From positions 62,001 through 126,000 of the forward strand of contig JAHYJR010000003.1 in assembly GCA_019429005.1 (NCBI GenBank): a stretch of DNA of 64,000 nucleotides, written 5' to 3'. A model generated the notes under the pieces. It made no database searches. It saw only the letters and a list, made by a program, of their open reading frames with translations, and had not been told where the DNA came from. Below are positions 26,429-35,476 of this stretch, one piece after another. Each line of letters starts with the position of its first letter. Positions within the stretch are counted from its first letter, which is position 1. The translations under genes and the position numbers were made by a program. This DNA is from Nanobdellati archaeon. GTDB taxonomy: Archaea > EX4484-52 > GLR71.

Positions 26429-27862
26429 CTATTTGATTTCCTTTTCCTTACCTGAAAAAAACGTAATTGCCTCAGCAAGTTCAGGATGTTTTTTTGAATA
26501 TTTAACAAGTTCAATACCCTTAAGATACGCATCACATGCTTGAACTAACGCACGAGCTCCAGCCTTTGTACCACTCGGATGTGCATGACACCCAGCACCC
26601 ATGGTAGTTATAAAATCTACACCGCCAATTGCATCAATAAATGGTTTTAATAGTACGGGATTAAGACCGCCTGATACAATAGGACAACATTTTTTCAAAC
26701 CTCTCCAACTATCATCAGATAATATAACATGGTGTGCAACATCTTCATGAACAAGTCTCAAAACATCTTCATCATTTTCAGGAACGTTTGCCCAGGACTG
26801 ACTAAAGAAATGCCCTTGTGCTGATAGATTCAATATATTATGTGCTGCAGTAATATCCTCTTTTTTATCACCCTTCATCTTTCCGATACCAGCCGTACCT
26901 GTATGAATTCCTGATGCACCAGCCAAACGCGCAAACTTAGACAAGACTAAAACTGAAAAACCGAATGGGCTTTCAGGCCGTGTAAATGCACCATGGGCAG
27001 CTCTATGGAAATGCAAAAACACACCAGGATACCGTCTCCTTAAAGTCTGCACAGCCATCCAACCTGCAGTAATACCATCAATCAAAAAAGCATAACTTCC
27101 AGATTCAAAACCAGCATTACGAATCAATTCACAACGCTCAATCATTGTATCAAAATCGGATGCAGATACATTAAAAGAATGCACTTTTTTCCGCCCAGTC
27201 TCTTTTACAGCCTTATCCATAGCTTCCTTAACATGCCGGACCATCTTATCATAAGGACAAAAATCTTGATTTGCTTGAGGTTCATCATTTTTTACAAAAT
27301 CGCCACCACCAACCCAGAAATCATAGCAGACTTCTGCATATTCGGCTGATGTAAGCCCCATCTTAGGTTTTACAATAGTCCCTAATATTGGTCTATCATA
27401 TACATCAAGATATTTTCGCATATCATCAATAGTATAACTAGGACCATCATATTGTTCAAGCATAGCTGGAGGGAACCAAAGGTCAAGTAACTTAAGAGCA
27501 TCAACCTGTTTCATTCCAAGAACATTACCAACAACATATGTCAATATGTTCTGAATATTACCCATACGATCAAAAAGTCTCCATGGATATGCAATCCACA
27601 CAAGATTTTGTTTCAAGTCAACCTTATAGACAAGTGCATTCATCTCCCTTGAAAAAGGAGTTTCAGTAGTAACTTTAAAATTGGTTCCAGTTGATGACTC
27701 TGCCGCGATTTCAGCAGCAGCTTGAAGCGTATTTAAACCATCACCAGGAATAAAATGAAAAACACATAAAAGATATTCTCCATTACGTGGATTAGATAAA
27801 TCCAGATTAACATAAGCCGCTTGTTTTGAGTTCAATGATTTCAAATATTTCTTCAATGTCAT
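26429..27862 (-). CDS. rbcL: Ribulose-1,5-bisphosphate carboxylase/oxygenase large subunit, form II/III-like
   Basis: 477 residues. Active-site motifs are complete: K165 and K167 in GTIVKPKMG, carbamylated K191 with D193 and E194 in GGDFVKNDEP, HFHRAAHGAF, SGIHTGTAGIGKM (loop 6 region) and SGGLNP. A long stretch between GHFFSQSW and SGGLNP (with WANVPENDEDV and DDSWRGLKKC) resembles the insertion of form II/III enzymes of DPANN archaea and CPR bacteria. Such enzymes act in AMP salvage, turning ribulose bisphosphate from nucleotides into 3-phosphoglycerate. The partner genes (AMP phosphorylase, ribose-1,5-bisphosphate isomerase) are not in the window. The ATG at 27862 is preferred over the TTG at 27880. 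Confidence 0.95.
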   Translation of the reverse strand: MTLKKYLKSLNSKQAAYVNLDLSNPRNGEYLLCVFHFIPGDGLNTLQAAAEIAAESSTGTNFKVTTETPFSREMNALVYKVDLKQNLVWIAYPWRLFDRMGNIQNILTYVVGNVLGMKQVDALKLLDLWFPPAMLEQYDGPSYTIDDMRKYLDVYDRPILGTIVKPKMGLTSAEYAEVCYDFWVGGGDFVKNDEPQANQDFCPYDKMVRHVKEAMDKAVKETGRKKVHSFNVSASDFDTMIERCELIRNAGFESGSYAFLIDGITAGWMAVQTLRRRYPGVFLHFHRAAHGAFTRPESPFGFSVLVLSKFARLAGASGIHTGTAGIGKMKGDKKEDITAAHNILNLSAQGHFFSQSWANVPENDEDVLRLVHEDVAHHVILSDDSWRGLKKCCPIVSGGLNPVLLKPFIDAIGGVDFITTMGAGCHAHPSGTKAGARALVQACDAYLKGIELVKYSKKHPELAEAITFFSGKEKEIK

Positions 27863-27891
27863 TTTAAAGCACCATTTCAAGTTTTAAAAAT

Positions 27892-27910
27892 ATCATAATA
27901 ATATTATGAT
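27892..27910. promoter_or_regulatory. 19-bp perfect palindrome upstream of the RuBisCO TATA box
   Basis: ATCATAATA-A-TATTATGAT, arms of 9 bp around one central base. It lies 30-48 bases before the RuBisCO start and abuts the TATA-like tttttaaa (27884-27891). Its position would let a dimeric regulator block or aid TFB/TBP binding. The palindrome is seen directly; the operator role is inference. Confidence 0.5.
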
Positions 27911-28156
27911 TTATACAAATAAATGTTATTAACAATAACACAAATTAAACATAATACATAATATTCAATTAATTTAGACAGATATAAATATATTCATACT
28001 AGCTTATCAAAAAGATATACAAACATAAATTGCTTTTAAAAAACACAATAAAATGTAAAAATTAAATTAAAATTTAAATAGATTTTAAACTAAATAATTA
28101 CTCTAAATATATTTAAAACTAAGATTATATATATGAAAACTAAATTAACTCAATTA
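27911..28156. other. AT-rich intergenic stretch
   Basis: No gene is supported here. At 28134 an ATG opens a 20-codon frame (MKTKLTQLITILIITLFAYI, then TAG) that looks like a signal peptide cut short and may be a trace of a lost secreted protein. Confidence 0.4.
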
Positions 28157-28464
28157 ATAACGATTTTAATAATAACACTTTTTGCCTACATTTAGATAAA
28201 AAATCAGAACCTAACGATTCTAGATTATAATCAACCCGACCATCCATCATATGTCATTCTTCTAAAAACTTTTCATCTTCCATTTCTTCTAAAATACGTT
28301 TAAATTTTTTCCAAAGAAACGTCATCATCTTAGGCATAATCTTTAAGTTTATTTACAGTTAAAAAATTCCTAATCGATAAAAAGGTATGTCCTATATGAA
28401 CACCAGAATAAGTCTTTTGTGTCAATAAATATAAAATTCCACATTTAATACAAAGTTTATCCAT
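28157..28464 (-). pseudogene. Degraded small gene of unknown family
   Basis: From the ATG at 28464 the frame reads MDKLCIKCGILYL, then HIGHTFLSIRNFLTVNKLKDYA and a TAA. If read through that stop and a one-base shift near 28290, coherent sequence goes on (FKRILEEMEDEKFLEE, then TGA where Trp is expected, then HMMDGRVDYNLES). The conserved CIKCG start, smooth acidic helix and lack of other features suggest a short zinc-binding protein gene with two stops and one frameshift. Reconstruction is by eye. Confidence 0.5.
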
Positions 28465-28479
28465 AATATTATACTAAAT

Positions 28480-28596
28480 ATTCCTTTTTATTAAACTATT
28501 TATAACAAAATAAACAGTATTCCTTTTTATTAAACTATTTATAACAAAATAAACAGTATTCCTTTTTATTAAACTATTTATAACAAAATAAACAGA
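28480..28596. repeat. 39-bp tandem repeat, three near-identical copies
   Basis: Copies at 28480-28518, 28519-28557 and 28558-28596 begin ATTCCTTTTTATTAAAC and end AAATAAACAGT. Only the last two bases of the third copy differ, so amplification is recent. Each unit contains TATTTATAAC, TATA-like on both strands. It lies between the degraded gene and the arsR operon. Confidence 0.9.
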
Positions 28597-28657
28597 ATTT
28601 ATAAAAAATAATTAATTCTAACAACCCATCTAAAAAGAAAAATTTATAAATATCAAA

Positions 28658-28677
28658 ATATCAATACATATTGATAT
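28658..28677. promoter_or_regulatory. ArsR-type operator, perfect inverted repeat over the start codon
   Basis: ATATCAATA-CA-TATTGATAT: 9-bp arms, perfect match, with the first two bases of the arsR start codon inside the right arm. An extra half-site (atatcaaa) lies at 28650-28657. A TATA box (tttataaat, 28641-28649) lies about 30 bases before the ATG, so the operator covers the transcription start of a leaderless mRNA, ideal for autorepression. Confidence 0.8.
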
Positions 28678-28933
28678 GAATAAAGACTTAGCCTTAAAAA
28701 TATTCAAAACGTTGGGCGAAAAAACACGATTTAAAATAATTGAAACCTTACTAGATAAAGAACTTTGCGCTTGCGAAATCCCAAAAATTATAAACAGAAC
28801 ACAAAGCAATACATCTATGCACCTTACAAAACTGCAAGATCTAGATATGATTAAATCAAGACGTGATGGCAAAAAAAGATTATATTCAATAAAAAATGAA
28901 AATATCAAAAAAATTATGAAGATGATTAAATGA
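28676..28933 (+). CDS. ArsR-family winged-helix repressor
   Basis: 85 residues, the minimum winged-helix size. The helix carrying ELCACEIPKII contains the C-x-C pair of the classical ArsR metal(loid) site (ELCVCDL in known repressors), and QSNTSMHLTKLQDLDMIKSRRDGKKRLYSI is the recognition helix and wing. It should repress its own operon and release DNA on binding As(III) or a similar thiophilic metal. It overlaps the next gene by 4 bp (ATGA). Confidence 0.93.
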   Translation: MNKDLALKIFKTLGEKTRFKIIETLLDKELCACEIPKIINRTQSNTSMHLTKLQDLDMIKSRRDGKKRLYSIKNENIKKIMKMIK

Positions 28934-29163
28934 AAATTGAAATACTTGGAACCGGTTGTAATAATTGCTTAAAACTTGAAGAAAACGCAAAAAAAGCATT
29001 AAAAGACATAAATAAAAAAGATGTAGAACTCATAAAAATTACAGATATAACAGAAATACTAAGGTACGGTATAATGTCAACCCCTGCAATAATTATTGAT
29101 GGCGAAATCAAAGCATATGGCAGAATCCCTGATATTGACGAGATTAAAACATGGGTAAAATAA
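28930..29163 (+). CDS. Thioredoxin-like small redox protein (CNNC)
   Basis: A 77-residue glutaredoxin/thioredoxin-fold protein with active site GTGCNNCLKL (Cys 10 and 13) and the cis-Pro segment STPAIIIDGEI. It belongs to the redox-active disulfide protein 2 type that is often encoded next to DUF318 permeases. It probably hands a metal(loid) or reducing equivalents to the permease or repressor. It is coupled to arsR by a 4-bp overlap, and its stop is 2 bases before the permease ATG. Confidence 0.92.
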   Translation: MKIEILGTGCNNCLKLEENAKKALKDINKKDVELIKITDITEILRYGIMSTPAIIIDGEIKAYGRIPDIDEIKTWVK

Positions 29164-29164
29164 A

Positions 29165-30118
29165 ATGATTGATTTATTCTATCCATTTCAATGGGTTGCA
29201 AACAATATTACAAATAGACTTAATCTTGAAGGACACATCGCAGATAGTGTAAACTTCATAATCTATGACGTAATAAAAATATTTTTTTTACTTATTGTGA
29301 TGATATTCGCAATTTCATACATTAGAAGCTATATCACACCTGAAAAAACAAGAACAGTTATAGGCAATAAAAAAGGTCTTCGCTATCATTTTCTAGCATC
29401 AATAACAGGTGTCTTCACACCATTTTGTTCATGTTCATCAGTACCATTATTTATTGGTTTTATTGAAGCTGGCGTTCCTTTAGGCGTAACATTCTCATTT
29501 TTAATAACAAGCCCGCTTGTTAATGAAGCCGCAATTGCGATTCTTTGGGCAACATTCGGACTTAAATTAACAATAATATATGTGATATCTGGAATATTAA
29601 TCGGTGTTATCTCGGGTTACATAATTGGACTTTTAAAAATGGAAAAATATGTTGCAAGTTTTGTCTATGACATTAAAATGATGAAAATTAAAGAAGAAAA
29701 AAAGACACAAAAAGATAGAATCAAATATGCTAAAAAAGAAGTCAGAAATATTGTATCAAAAGTATGGCTATACATCATAATAGGTGTCACATTAGGTGGC
29801 TTATTCCACAGTTTTGCTCCAGAAGGTATACTTGAAAAATATGCAGGAAACAGTATCATTGGAGTACCCATCGCAACATTAATAGGTATACCATTATATT
29901 CAAATGCAATCGCAATGATACCAATCATTGAGAGCCTTGTTGGGAAAGGATTACCACTTGGAACTGCCTTAGCATTCCTTATGGCTGTAACCGCATTATC
30001 ATTACCAGAAATAATTATATTAAAAAAAGTCCTTAAAAAAGAATTAATTGCTGTTTTTGTAGGAATAACAGGATTTGCGATAATGATTACGGGGTACTTG
30101 TTTAATTTTATCGTTTGA
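29165..30118 (+). CDS. DUF318/ArsP-type permease
   Basis: 317 residues with about eight transmembrane helices and a charged central cytoplasmic loop (about 165-200). FTPFCSCSSVPLFIGFIEAGVP (shown here only for its CxCSS core) and LITSPLVNEAA are hallmark motifs of the UPF0718/DUF318 family, members of which export organic or inorganic arsenicals. Placed after ArsR and a thioredoxin-like protein, it most likely performs thiophilic metal(loid) efflux. Substrate is inferred from context. Confidence 0.9.
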   Translation: MIDLFYPFQWVANNITNRLNLEGHIADSVNFIIYDVIKIFFLLIVMIFAISYIRSYITPEKTRTVIGNKKGLRYHFLASITGVFTPFCSCSSVPLFIGFIEAGVPLGVTFSFLITSPLVNEAAIAILWATFGLKLTIIYVISGILIGVISGYIIGLLKMEKYVASFVYDIKMMKIKEEKKTQKDRIKYAKKEVRNIVSKVWLYIIIGVTLGGLFHSFAPEGILEKYAGNSIIGVPIATLIGIPLYSNAIAMIPIIESLVGKGLPLGTALAFLMAVTALSLPEIIILKKVLKKELIAVFVGITGFAIMITGYLFNFIV

Positions 30119-30208
30119 TAAAATAATTATAAAAATTATATCAAATTTTACAGAAACTGTTATAAAGTTATCTTTACTAAGTAATAACATATAAACTAGG
30201 TGTTAATT

Positions 30209-31684
30209 ATGATTAAAGAAATCAAAATAAATAATAATAATAAATCGTTAATGGGTACCCCCAAAGAAATGAGACTCATTCTTCAAAAAATTGGATATGA
30301 TAATGTTATTGTTTATGGATACGCTGGTACGCTTATTGCAGATAGTATCGATGACGAAACTAATGAAAAAATGAAAGATTTTAACAGAAAAAAATTACTA
30401 TCTAACGTAACATACCATGAAACACCGATAGGTACAATATATAACACAGAGGGTAGTCTAAATAAACATGCAATTGCAGATGACCTTAAAATAGCAGTAC
30501 TTGATAAAGAAATAGAATCTCAAGAACTTGTTGCCACAATAAAAACAGTTGCAGATCAAGTTTCAAAATATATTGGTGATGAATTATTAACAGGAACTGG
30601 TACTTTATCAGCAATAAGTGCCTATTTTAGCAGCACCCTTACAGACGAAGATATTAATAAATATCCAGAATATTTTAATGAAAAAAATGGACAGATAACA
30701 CTTTCTGAAGAAGGAAACAACATGCTAAATATACTTAAAGACAGTTGGGATTATCTTCCACGAAATCTACGTTCTGCATGTAAAATGAATATAAAACCAT
30801 ATCTTTTAGAAGTATTTAAAGATGTATCTGAAAATATACCCGTACAACTGGATAAATTCCAAGATTATATTCAAAAAGAATTAACATCAGAAACAATCAA
30901 GAAAAAAATCGACCAAGATTCTAAATTATTACGAAAATTAATTGATGATGGATATTATTGTGATTATTTTATTAATACAGATTATGATGAATTAATAAAA
31001 ATCATAGAAATGGATCAAAATAATTTAATCAACAATGAGACTTTTAAGAAAATAAAAAAATCAATACCTGTAAGACATCTAGACTCACAAAAATACCAAC
31101 GACATCAAAAGGATAAAAAATATTATGAACTAGAACAAGAACATAAATTATATAACGAATGGGGAAAAAAAATAAAAGATACAATAATGTCAATTGAAAC
31201 AAACCAAAAAATAATCGAAGGACATGGTATAGACCCATTAAAACAACTAAAAATGCTTGAAGATACAGGATATATTTTTTTAAGAGAAGATGATAAAAAA
31301 ATAAATATATACAAAGGACAAAACTTTAATCTGCTTAATGAGGATAACACATCTTTCTGTCCAATAGGTCTTTCAGATAAATGGGATTCATGGAAAATTG
31401 AAAGACAGGGAAATATAACAATTTTAACAAAATATTTTAAAAATGTAAATGATAAATTAATAAGAATCTCAGTTAATTCATTAGGAAAATATAGCGTTGA
31501 AGGTAATGATCTAACTGTTTTTGATGAAAATGTTAAAAAGGAATTAAATCTTGTTGAAGAAGTTATAAATTATAATCTTCCTAAAAACAAACGCAAAACT
31601 TTAGATTGGACAGAATATAATGAATCACAACCAAAAACAAATACAATAAAACCTGTTAAACAAATCAAAAAACAATTATTTTAA
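30209..31684 (+). CDS. Uncharacterised 491-residue soluble protein
   Basis: No signal peptide, membrane helix or motif that I recognise. The N-terminal 80 residues are alpha/beta (NVIVYGYAGTLIADSIDD), the middle (about 100-340) is strongly helical and charged, and the C-terminal 130 residues look beta-rich (WKIERQGNITILTKYF). The ATG at 30209 follows AGGTGTTAATT. It is isolated between the ars-like operon and a broken MazG gene. Its Asn/Lys/Ile-rich composition is that of other plus-strand genes here, so no sign of recent transfer. Confidence 0.65.
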   Translation: MIKEIKINNNNKSLMGTPKEMRLILQKIGYDNVIVYGYAGTLIADSIDDETNEKMKDFNRKKLLSNVTYHETPIGTIYNTEGSLNKHAIADDLKIAVLDKEIESQELVATIKTVADQVSKYIGDELLTGTGTLSAISAYFSSTLTDEDINKYPEYFNEKNGQITLSEEGNNMLNILKDSWDYLPRNLRSACKMNIKPYLLEVFKDVSENIPVQLDKFQDYIQKELTSETIKKKIDQDSKLLRKLIDDGYYCDYFINTDYDELIKIIEMDQNNLINNETFKKIKKSIPVRHLDSQKYQRHQKDKKYYELEQEHKLYNEWGKKIKDTIMSIETNQKIIEGHGIDPLKQLKMLEDTGYIFLREDDKKINIYKGQNFNLLNEDNTSFCPIGLSDKWDSWKIERQGNITILTKYFKNVNDKLIRISVNSLGKYSVEGNDLTVFDENVKKELNLVEEVINYNLPKNKRKTLDWTEYNESQPKTNTIKPVKQIKKQLF

Positions 31685-31721
31685 TAATAAACGACCAATA
31701 CAAATATTATAAGGTAAGATT

Positions 31722-32021
31722 ATAGATATTAAAGAAGCTCAAGACACAGTTTATGAACACTTAGTAAAGATATGTTATACAAAAAGCGAGACAACACCAA
31801 CACATTCATTTTTGCATCTTGTTGAAGAAGTGGGTGAAGTCTCAAGAACATTGTTATACAAAGAAACAGAACGTGTTAACTTCAAAAATAACACAGATCC
31901 AGGTAAACTTGAAGATGAGATTGCTGACATATTCTGGCAGACACTCAAACTAGCGTAATATCTAAAAATAGATCTTGACCAAGCATTCATCAATAAGCTA
32001 GAAAAAAATAGGAATAAATAA
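31722..32021 (+). pseudogene. MazG-like nucleotide pyrophosphohydrolase, start lost and stop in frame
   Basis: The 100-codon frame reads DIKEAQDTVYEHLV, then LHLVEEVGEVSRTLLY (the EExxE metal motif), LEDEIADIFWQTLKLA, TAA, YLKIDLDQAFINKLEKN. The helices and the second metal motif (EDEIAD) are typical of short MazG-type NTP pyrophosphatases. The expected start codon after AAGGTAAGATT is ATA, and a TAA at 31956-31958 interrupts the last helix. Two separate lesions suggest a true pseudogene, although ATA initiation cannot be excluded. Confidence 0.8.
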
Positions 32022-32105
32022 AACTCAAAAACAGATAAACAAATATCTAATAATTTATCAAAAAAATAAACCCAATATTAAATATATAACATAACAAATA
32101 TTATC

Positions 32106-32756
32106 ATGGAACAACAAAAAATTATCAATAAAACTATTGATTTTGTAAAAGAAACATTACAAGATACAGAAAGTGGCCACGACTGGTGGCATACATATCG
32201 TGTCTGGAAACTATCTAAACACATTGCAAAAACAGAAAATGCAGATAATTTTATTGTTGAATTAGGCGCACTATTACATGATATAGCAGATTCAAAATTT
32301 CATGATAAAAACGAAAATATTGGACCCAAAAAAGCAGAAGAATTTCTAAAAACCTTAAACTTAGACAGTAATATTATAGAACAGATCAAGAATATTATAA
32401 GTAACATATCTTTCAGAACACGGAATGAGACAACATTCAAATCAGTAGAACTTGACATTATACAAGATGCAGACCGCTTAGATGCACTTGGAGCTATCGG
32501 TATTGCAAGAGCCTTCAATTTCGGTGGCCATAAAAACAACACAATATATAATCCCTATATAAAACCAAATACTAACATGACAAAAGAAGAATACAAAATG
32601 CGAGATAAACCGACAATAAATCATTTCTATGAGAAACTCTTATTATTAAAAGATCTTATGAACACAAAAGGCGGACAAAAAATTGCAGAACAAAGACACG
32701 CATTTATGGAACAATACCTTACCGAATTCTATAATGAATGGGAAGGTAAATCATAA
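32106..32756 (+). CDS. HD-domain phosphohydrolase (YedJ-like)
   Basis: 216 residues. Motifs are GHDWWHTYRV (first His, about 24), LLHDIADSKF (the HD pair, about 57), ISFR and IIQDADRLDALGAIGIARAF (about 121, Asp ligand), which together match the YedJ/YpgQ type of HD proteins that act on nucleotides or dinucleotides. It lies in a run of nucleotide-handling genes (MazG-like, 5'-nucleotidases). An AT-rich, TATA-like region (aaatatataac, 32081-32091) fits a leaderless start. Confidence 0.9.
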   Translation: MEQQKIINKTIDFVKETLQDTESGHDWWHTYRVWKLSKHIAKTENADNFIVELGALLHDIADSKFHDKNENIGPKKAEEFLKTLNLDSNIIEQIKNIISNISFRTRNETTFKSVELDIIQDADRLDALGAIGIARAFNFGGHKNNTIYNPYIKPNTNMTKEEYKMRDKPTINHFYEKLLLLKDLMNTKGGQKIAEQRHAFMEQYLTEFYNEWEGKS

Positions 32757-32807
32757 AGATATTAAAAAAACATAAAGCTTTTAAAGAGAATCCTATTAAA
32801 TAAAATC

Positions 32808-33347
32808 ATGAAAATCTTAGTTGACATGGATGGAGTTATTGCAGATTTCGAAAAAGGATTCCTGACCAATTTCACAGAAAAATACCCTGAAGAACAATTC
32901 ATACCACTTAATAAAAGAACAGAGTTCAAACCACGAGATCAATACACAATAAAACAAAAACCTCTTGTTGAAAGCATATACAACGCACCTGGTTTTTATA
33001 CGTCCTTACCGCCTATTGATGGTGGACTTGACGCATTAAAAGAAATTTCAGATAAAGGCCATAATGTATTTATTTGTACATCGCCACTTTCAAACTATCA
33101 AAATTGTGTTTCTGAAAAATATCAATGGGTAGATAATAACCTTGGTATAGATTGGACTAAAAAAATTATTATTATAAAAGATAAGACATTAATTTCAGCA
33201 GACCTACTTATCGACGATAAACCCGAAATAACAGGTTTAGAAACGCCATCATGGGAACATATAATATATGACCAACCATATAATCAAAATGTTAATTATA
33301 AAAGACGGATTAATTGGGCGAATTATAAAACTATTTTAGACCTTTAA
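32808..33347 (+). CDS. 5'(3')-deoxyribonucleotidase-like HAD phosphatase (NT5C family)
   Basis: 179 residues. HAD motif I is ILVDMDGVIADF (residues 3-14, nucleophile D6), with FYTSLPPIDGG, ICTSPLS (motif II Ser/Thr) and LLIDDKPEIT (motif IV). The pattern is that of the NT5C family, which removes phosphate from pyrimidine deoxynucleotides. It fits the nucleotide-salvage neighbourhood. Start ATG 32808 has no clear ribosome-binding site; a leaderless mRNA is likely. Confidence 0.9.
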   Translation: MKILVDMDGVIADFEKGFLTNFTEKYPEEQFIPLNKRTEFKPRDQYTIKQKPLVESIYNAPGFYTSLPPIDGGLDALKEISDKGHNVFICTSPLSNYQNCVSEKYQWVDNNLGIDWTKKIIIIKDKTLISADLLIDDKPEITGLETPSWEHIIYDQPYNQNVNYKRRINWANYKTILDL

Positions 33348-33481
33348 AAACGTACTCTTGTAACACACTAACCTATAAACCAAAATTACTTTTTTCTTAA
33401 AAACACAACTAAATCAACATAAAATCACTAATTTTATTATAATATATAATATATTTAAAATTTACTCGACATCATAACATT

Positions 33482-34347
33482 ATGAATCCAGATATAATCA
33501 TATCTAATCCAAAAAAACTTGAAATTCTTAAAAATAAAATAGCTTTAGATGGAATAAAAAACATACATATTATCTCTGATTTTGACAGAACCTTTACAAA
33601 AGCATTTGTTAATAGACAAAAAGTACCGTCTATGATTTCAGAATTACCTAATGGAAATTACTTAACAGACGATTATGCAAAAAAAGCTCATGCACTTTTC
33701 AATAAATACCATCCTATTGAAATAGATATAAACATAACCGAAGAAAACAAAAAAAAGCTATGCATACTTGGTGGACTGAACATTTCAACCTTCTTATTGA
33801 ATCTAAACTAAACAAAAAAGATCTTGATAAAGTAATAACCTCCGAAAATATCTGTCTTAGAGATGGCTCATATGAATTCATAAAAACCTTACATACAAAT
33901 AATATACCGCTTATCATCATGTCTTCAAACGGTCTTGGTGGCGATACAATTTCAATGTTTCTTGAAAAAGAAAAAAGATTATATAATAATATTCACATAA
34001 TATCAAACACATACATATGGGATAAAGATGGATTTGCTATTGATATAAAAAAAACAATAATACATGTTGCAAACAAAGATGAAACCTCAATAAAAGATTA
34101 TCCTGTTTTTAATAAAATAAAAGCAAGAAAAAATGTTATCCTTATTGAAGATTCCCTAACAGATGTTGATATGGTTAAAGGCTTTGATTATGACAATATT
34201 ATAAAAATAGGATTTATAAATGACAATATAGAAAAACATCTTGATTCGTACAAAAAAACTTTTGATGTTGTAATACTAAATGATTCAGATATGAGTTATA
34301 TAAATCAATTATTAGATTATATAATAAACAACAAAAAAGTCAAATAA
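33482..34347 (+). pseudogene. Pyrimidine 5'-nucleotidase (UMPH-1/cN-III-like), split by a frameshift at an A8 run
   Basis: Two frames make one HAD enzyme. 33482 onward: HIISDFDRTFTKAF (motif I, D-x-D), then PIEID and EENKKK. The run of eight A at about 33748-33757 shifts the frame; one extra A would join EENKKKAM directly to MHTWWTEHFNLL, a motif of UMPH-1, and continue through LIIMSSNGLGG (motif II) and VILIEDSLTDVDMV (motif IV). The first frame instead stops at 33811. This may be an authentic mutation, a sequencing error in the homopolymer, or slippage that restores the protein. Apart from this point the gene looks intact. Confidence 0.8.
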
Positions 34348-34356
34348 AAAACAATT

Positions 34357-35376
34357 TCAATTAATCTCATAATTTCGCCATCTACCAGAACCTATAGATT
34401 TCACAAGATTTTGTCTAACTAGTGATTCCATATGTTTACGATATGTTCTCTCAAGAATATCATCACCTGTAAGCTCAACATATTGTCTTAAAAGATCTCC
34501 TGAAGATATAGGACCTGAAGATTTCAAAATATCATAAAGTGTCTTTTTAATATCATCAAGAACAACCGTACGCTCATCTTTTTTGGAATCACAAACATTA
34601 TCACATGCACGAATAACATCTTCTATAGAAATTGTATCCTTCGCCTGATTTTCAGCAAAAAGCGCAGAATTCCGTAAAATATCAATTGCAACACGCGAAT
34701 CCCCATGGGATTTATGCGATATTATCTTAAGATATTCAATCTTAATAGAGCCTGGATACAAAGCATATTCCGAACGTTCTTTCAATATATCAAAAAGCTC
34801 ATCTGGTTTATATTCTGGAAATTCAATAGTTTCAAACGCAAGAGATGATTTAATCCTAGAATCAACATCAAAAAAGGCATACTTATTGTTTGAAACAAGA
34901 ACAAGACCATAATTTTCTCTTGAAAACACATAAAGAAGTTCTTTTTCTTTCAACTGATCAACTTCATCAAGACAGATTATTACTTTTTTAGATGTTTTTT
35001 TTACATAATTACTAATAGCTTTAACAAGCTCATCTCGCGGCTGCTTAAGATTTGTAAACACATTAAGAGAACTCACAATCTCATTAAGTATAGAATGTGA
35101 AGTCGAACATTTCCAACAATTAACATAAACCGTTTTTACAGATTGTGTATGTCCCTCAAACTCCGAAAATATCCATTTAACAAGAGATGTCTTTCCAACA
35201 CCCGTTGCTCCAAATAAAAATATATTACGAGGGGTTCGACCAAAAGATGCGGGTTTCAAAGCATTTGCAACGGCTTCAACTTGACCTTCACGATGCAATA
35301 TTTTCTCAGGAATAAATACCTCAAGAAGTATTGATTCGTCTTTTATCACAGATTTTACCATATCAAAAAGTCCCAT
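34357..35376 (-). CDS. cdc6: Orc1/Cdc6-family replication initiator
   Basis: A 339-residue AAA+ protein. Walker A GATGVGKT is at residues 56-63, Walker B VIICLDEVDQL at about 135, sensor 1 in LVLVSNN, sensor 2 in DSRVAIDILRNSA (the arginine of the Orc/Cdc6 lid), and a C-terminal winged helix (about 255-335) ends in SGRWRNYEI. It is somewhat shorter than typical Orc1/Cdc6 (about 380-410). It recognises replication origins and loads MCM. Only about 100 bp separate it from the divergent SemiSWEET gene, and I see no clear origin-recognition boxes there. Confidence 0.92.
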   Translation of the reverse strand: MGLFDMVKSVIKDESILLEVFIPEKILHREGQVEAVANALKPASFGRTPRNIFLFGATGVGKTSLVKWIFSEFEGHTQSVKTVYVNCWKCSTSHSILNEIVSSLNVFTNLKQPRDELVKAISNYVKKTSKKVIICLDEVDQLKEKELLYVFSRENYGLVLVSNNKYAFFDVDSRIKSSLAFETIEFPEYKPDELFDILKERSEYALYPGSIKIEYLKIISHKSHGDSRVAIDILRNSALFAENQAKDTISIEDVIRACDNVCDSKKDERTVVLDDIKKTLYDILKSSGPISSGDLLRQYVELTGDDILERTYRKHMESLVRQNLVKSIGSGRWRNYEIN

Positions 35377-35476
35377 ATTATGGTTTCATCTAAGATAAAA
35401 TATAAATATATCTATACTTTAATAAACCGAACAACAAACCAAACAGATTTAAATCAACTAACACCAAAAAAACAAC

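Noticed and set aside
33482-34347. Programmed -1 ribosomal frameshift in the UMPH-1-like gene
   Set aside because: The A8 run is slippery, but no downstream stem or pseudoknot is visible and no homologue is known to me to use one; kept as homopolymer frameshift.
35377-35476. Origin next to Orc1/Cdc6
   Set aside because: Only 100 bp, fully explained by two divergent promoters; no inverted ORB-like repeats seen.
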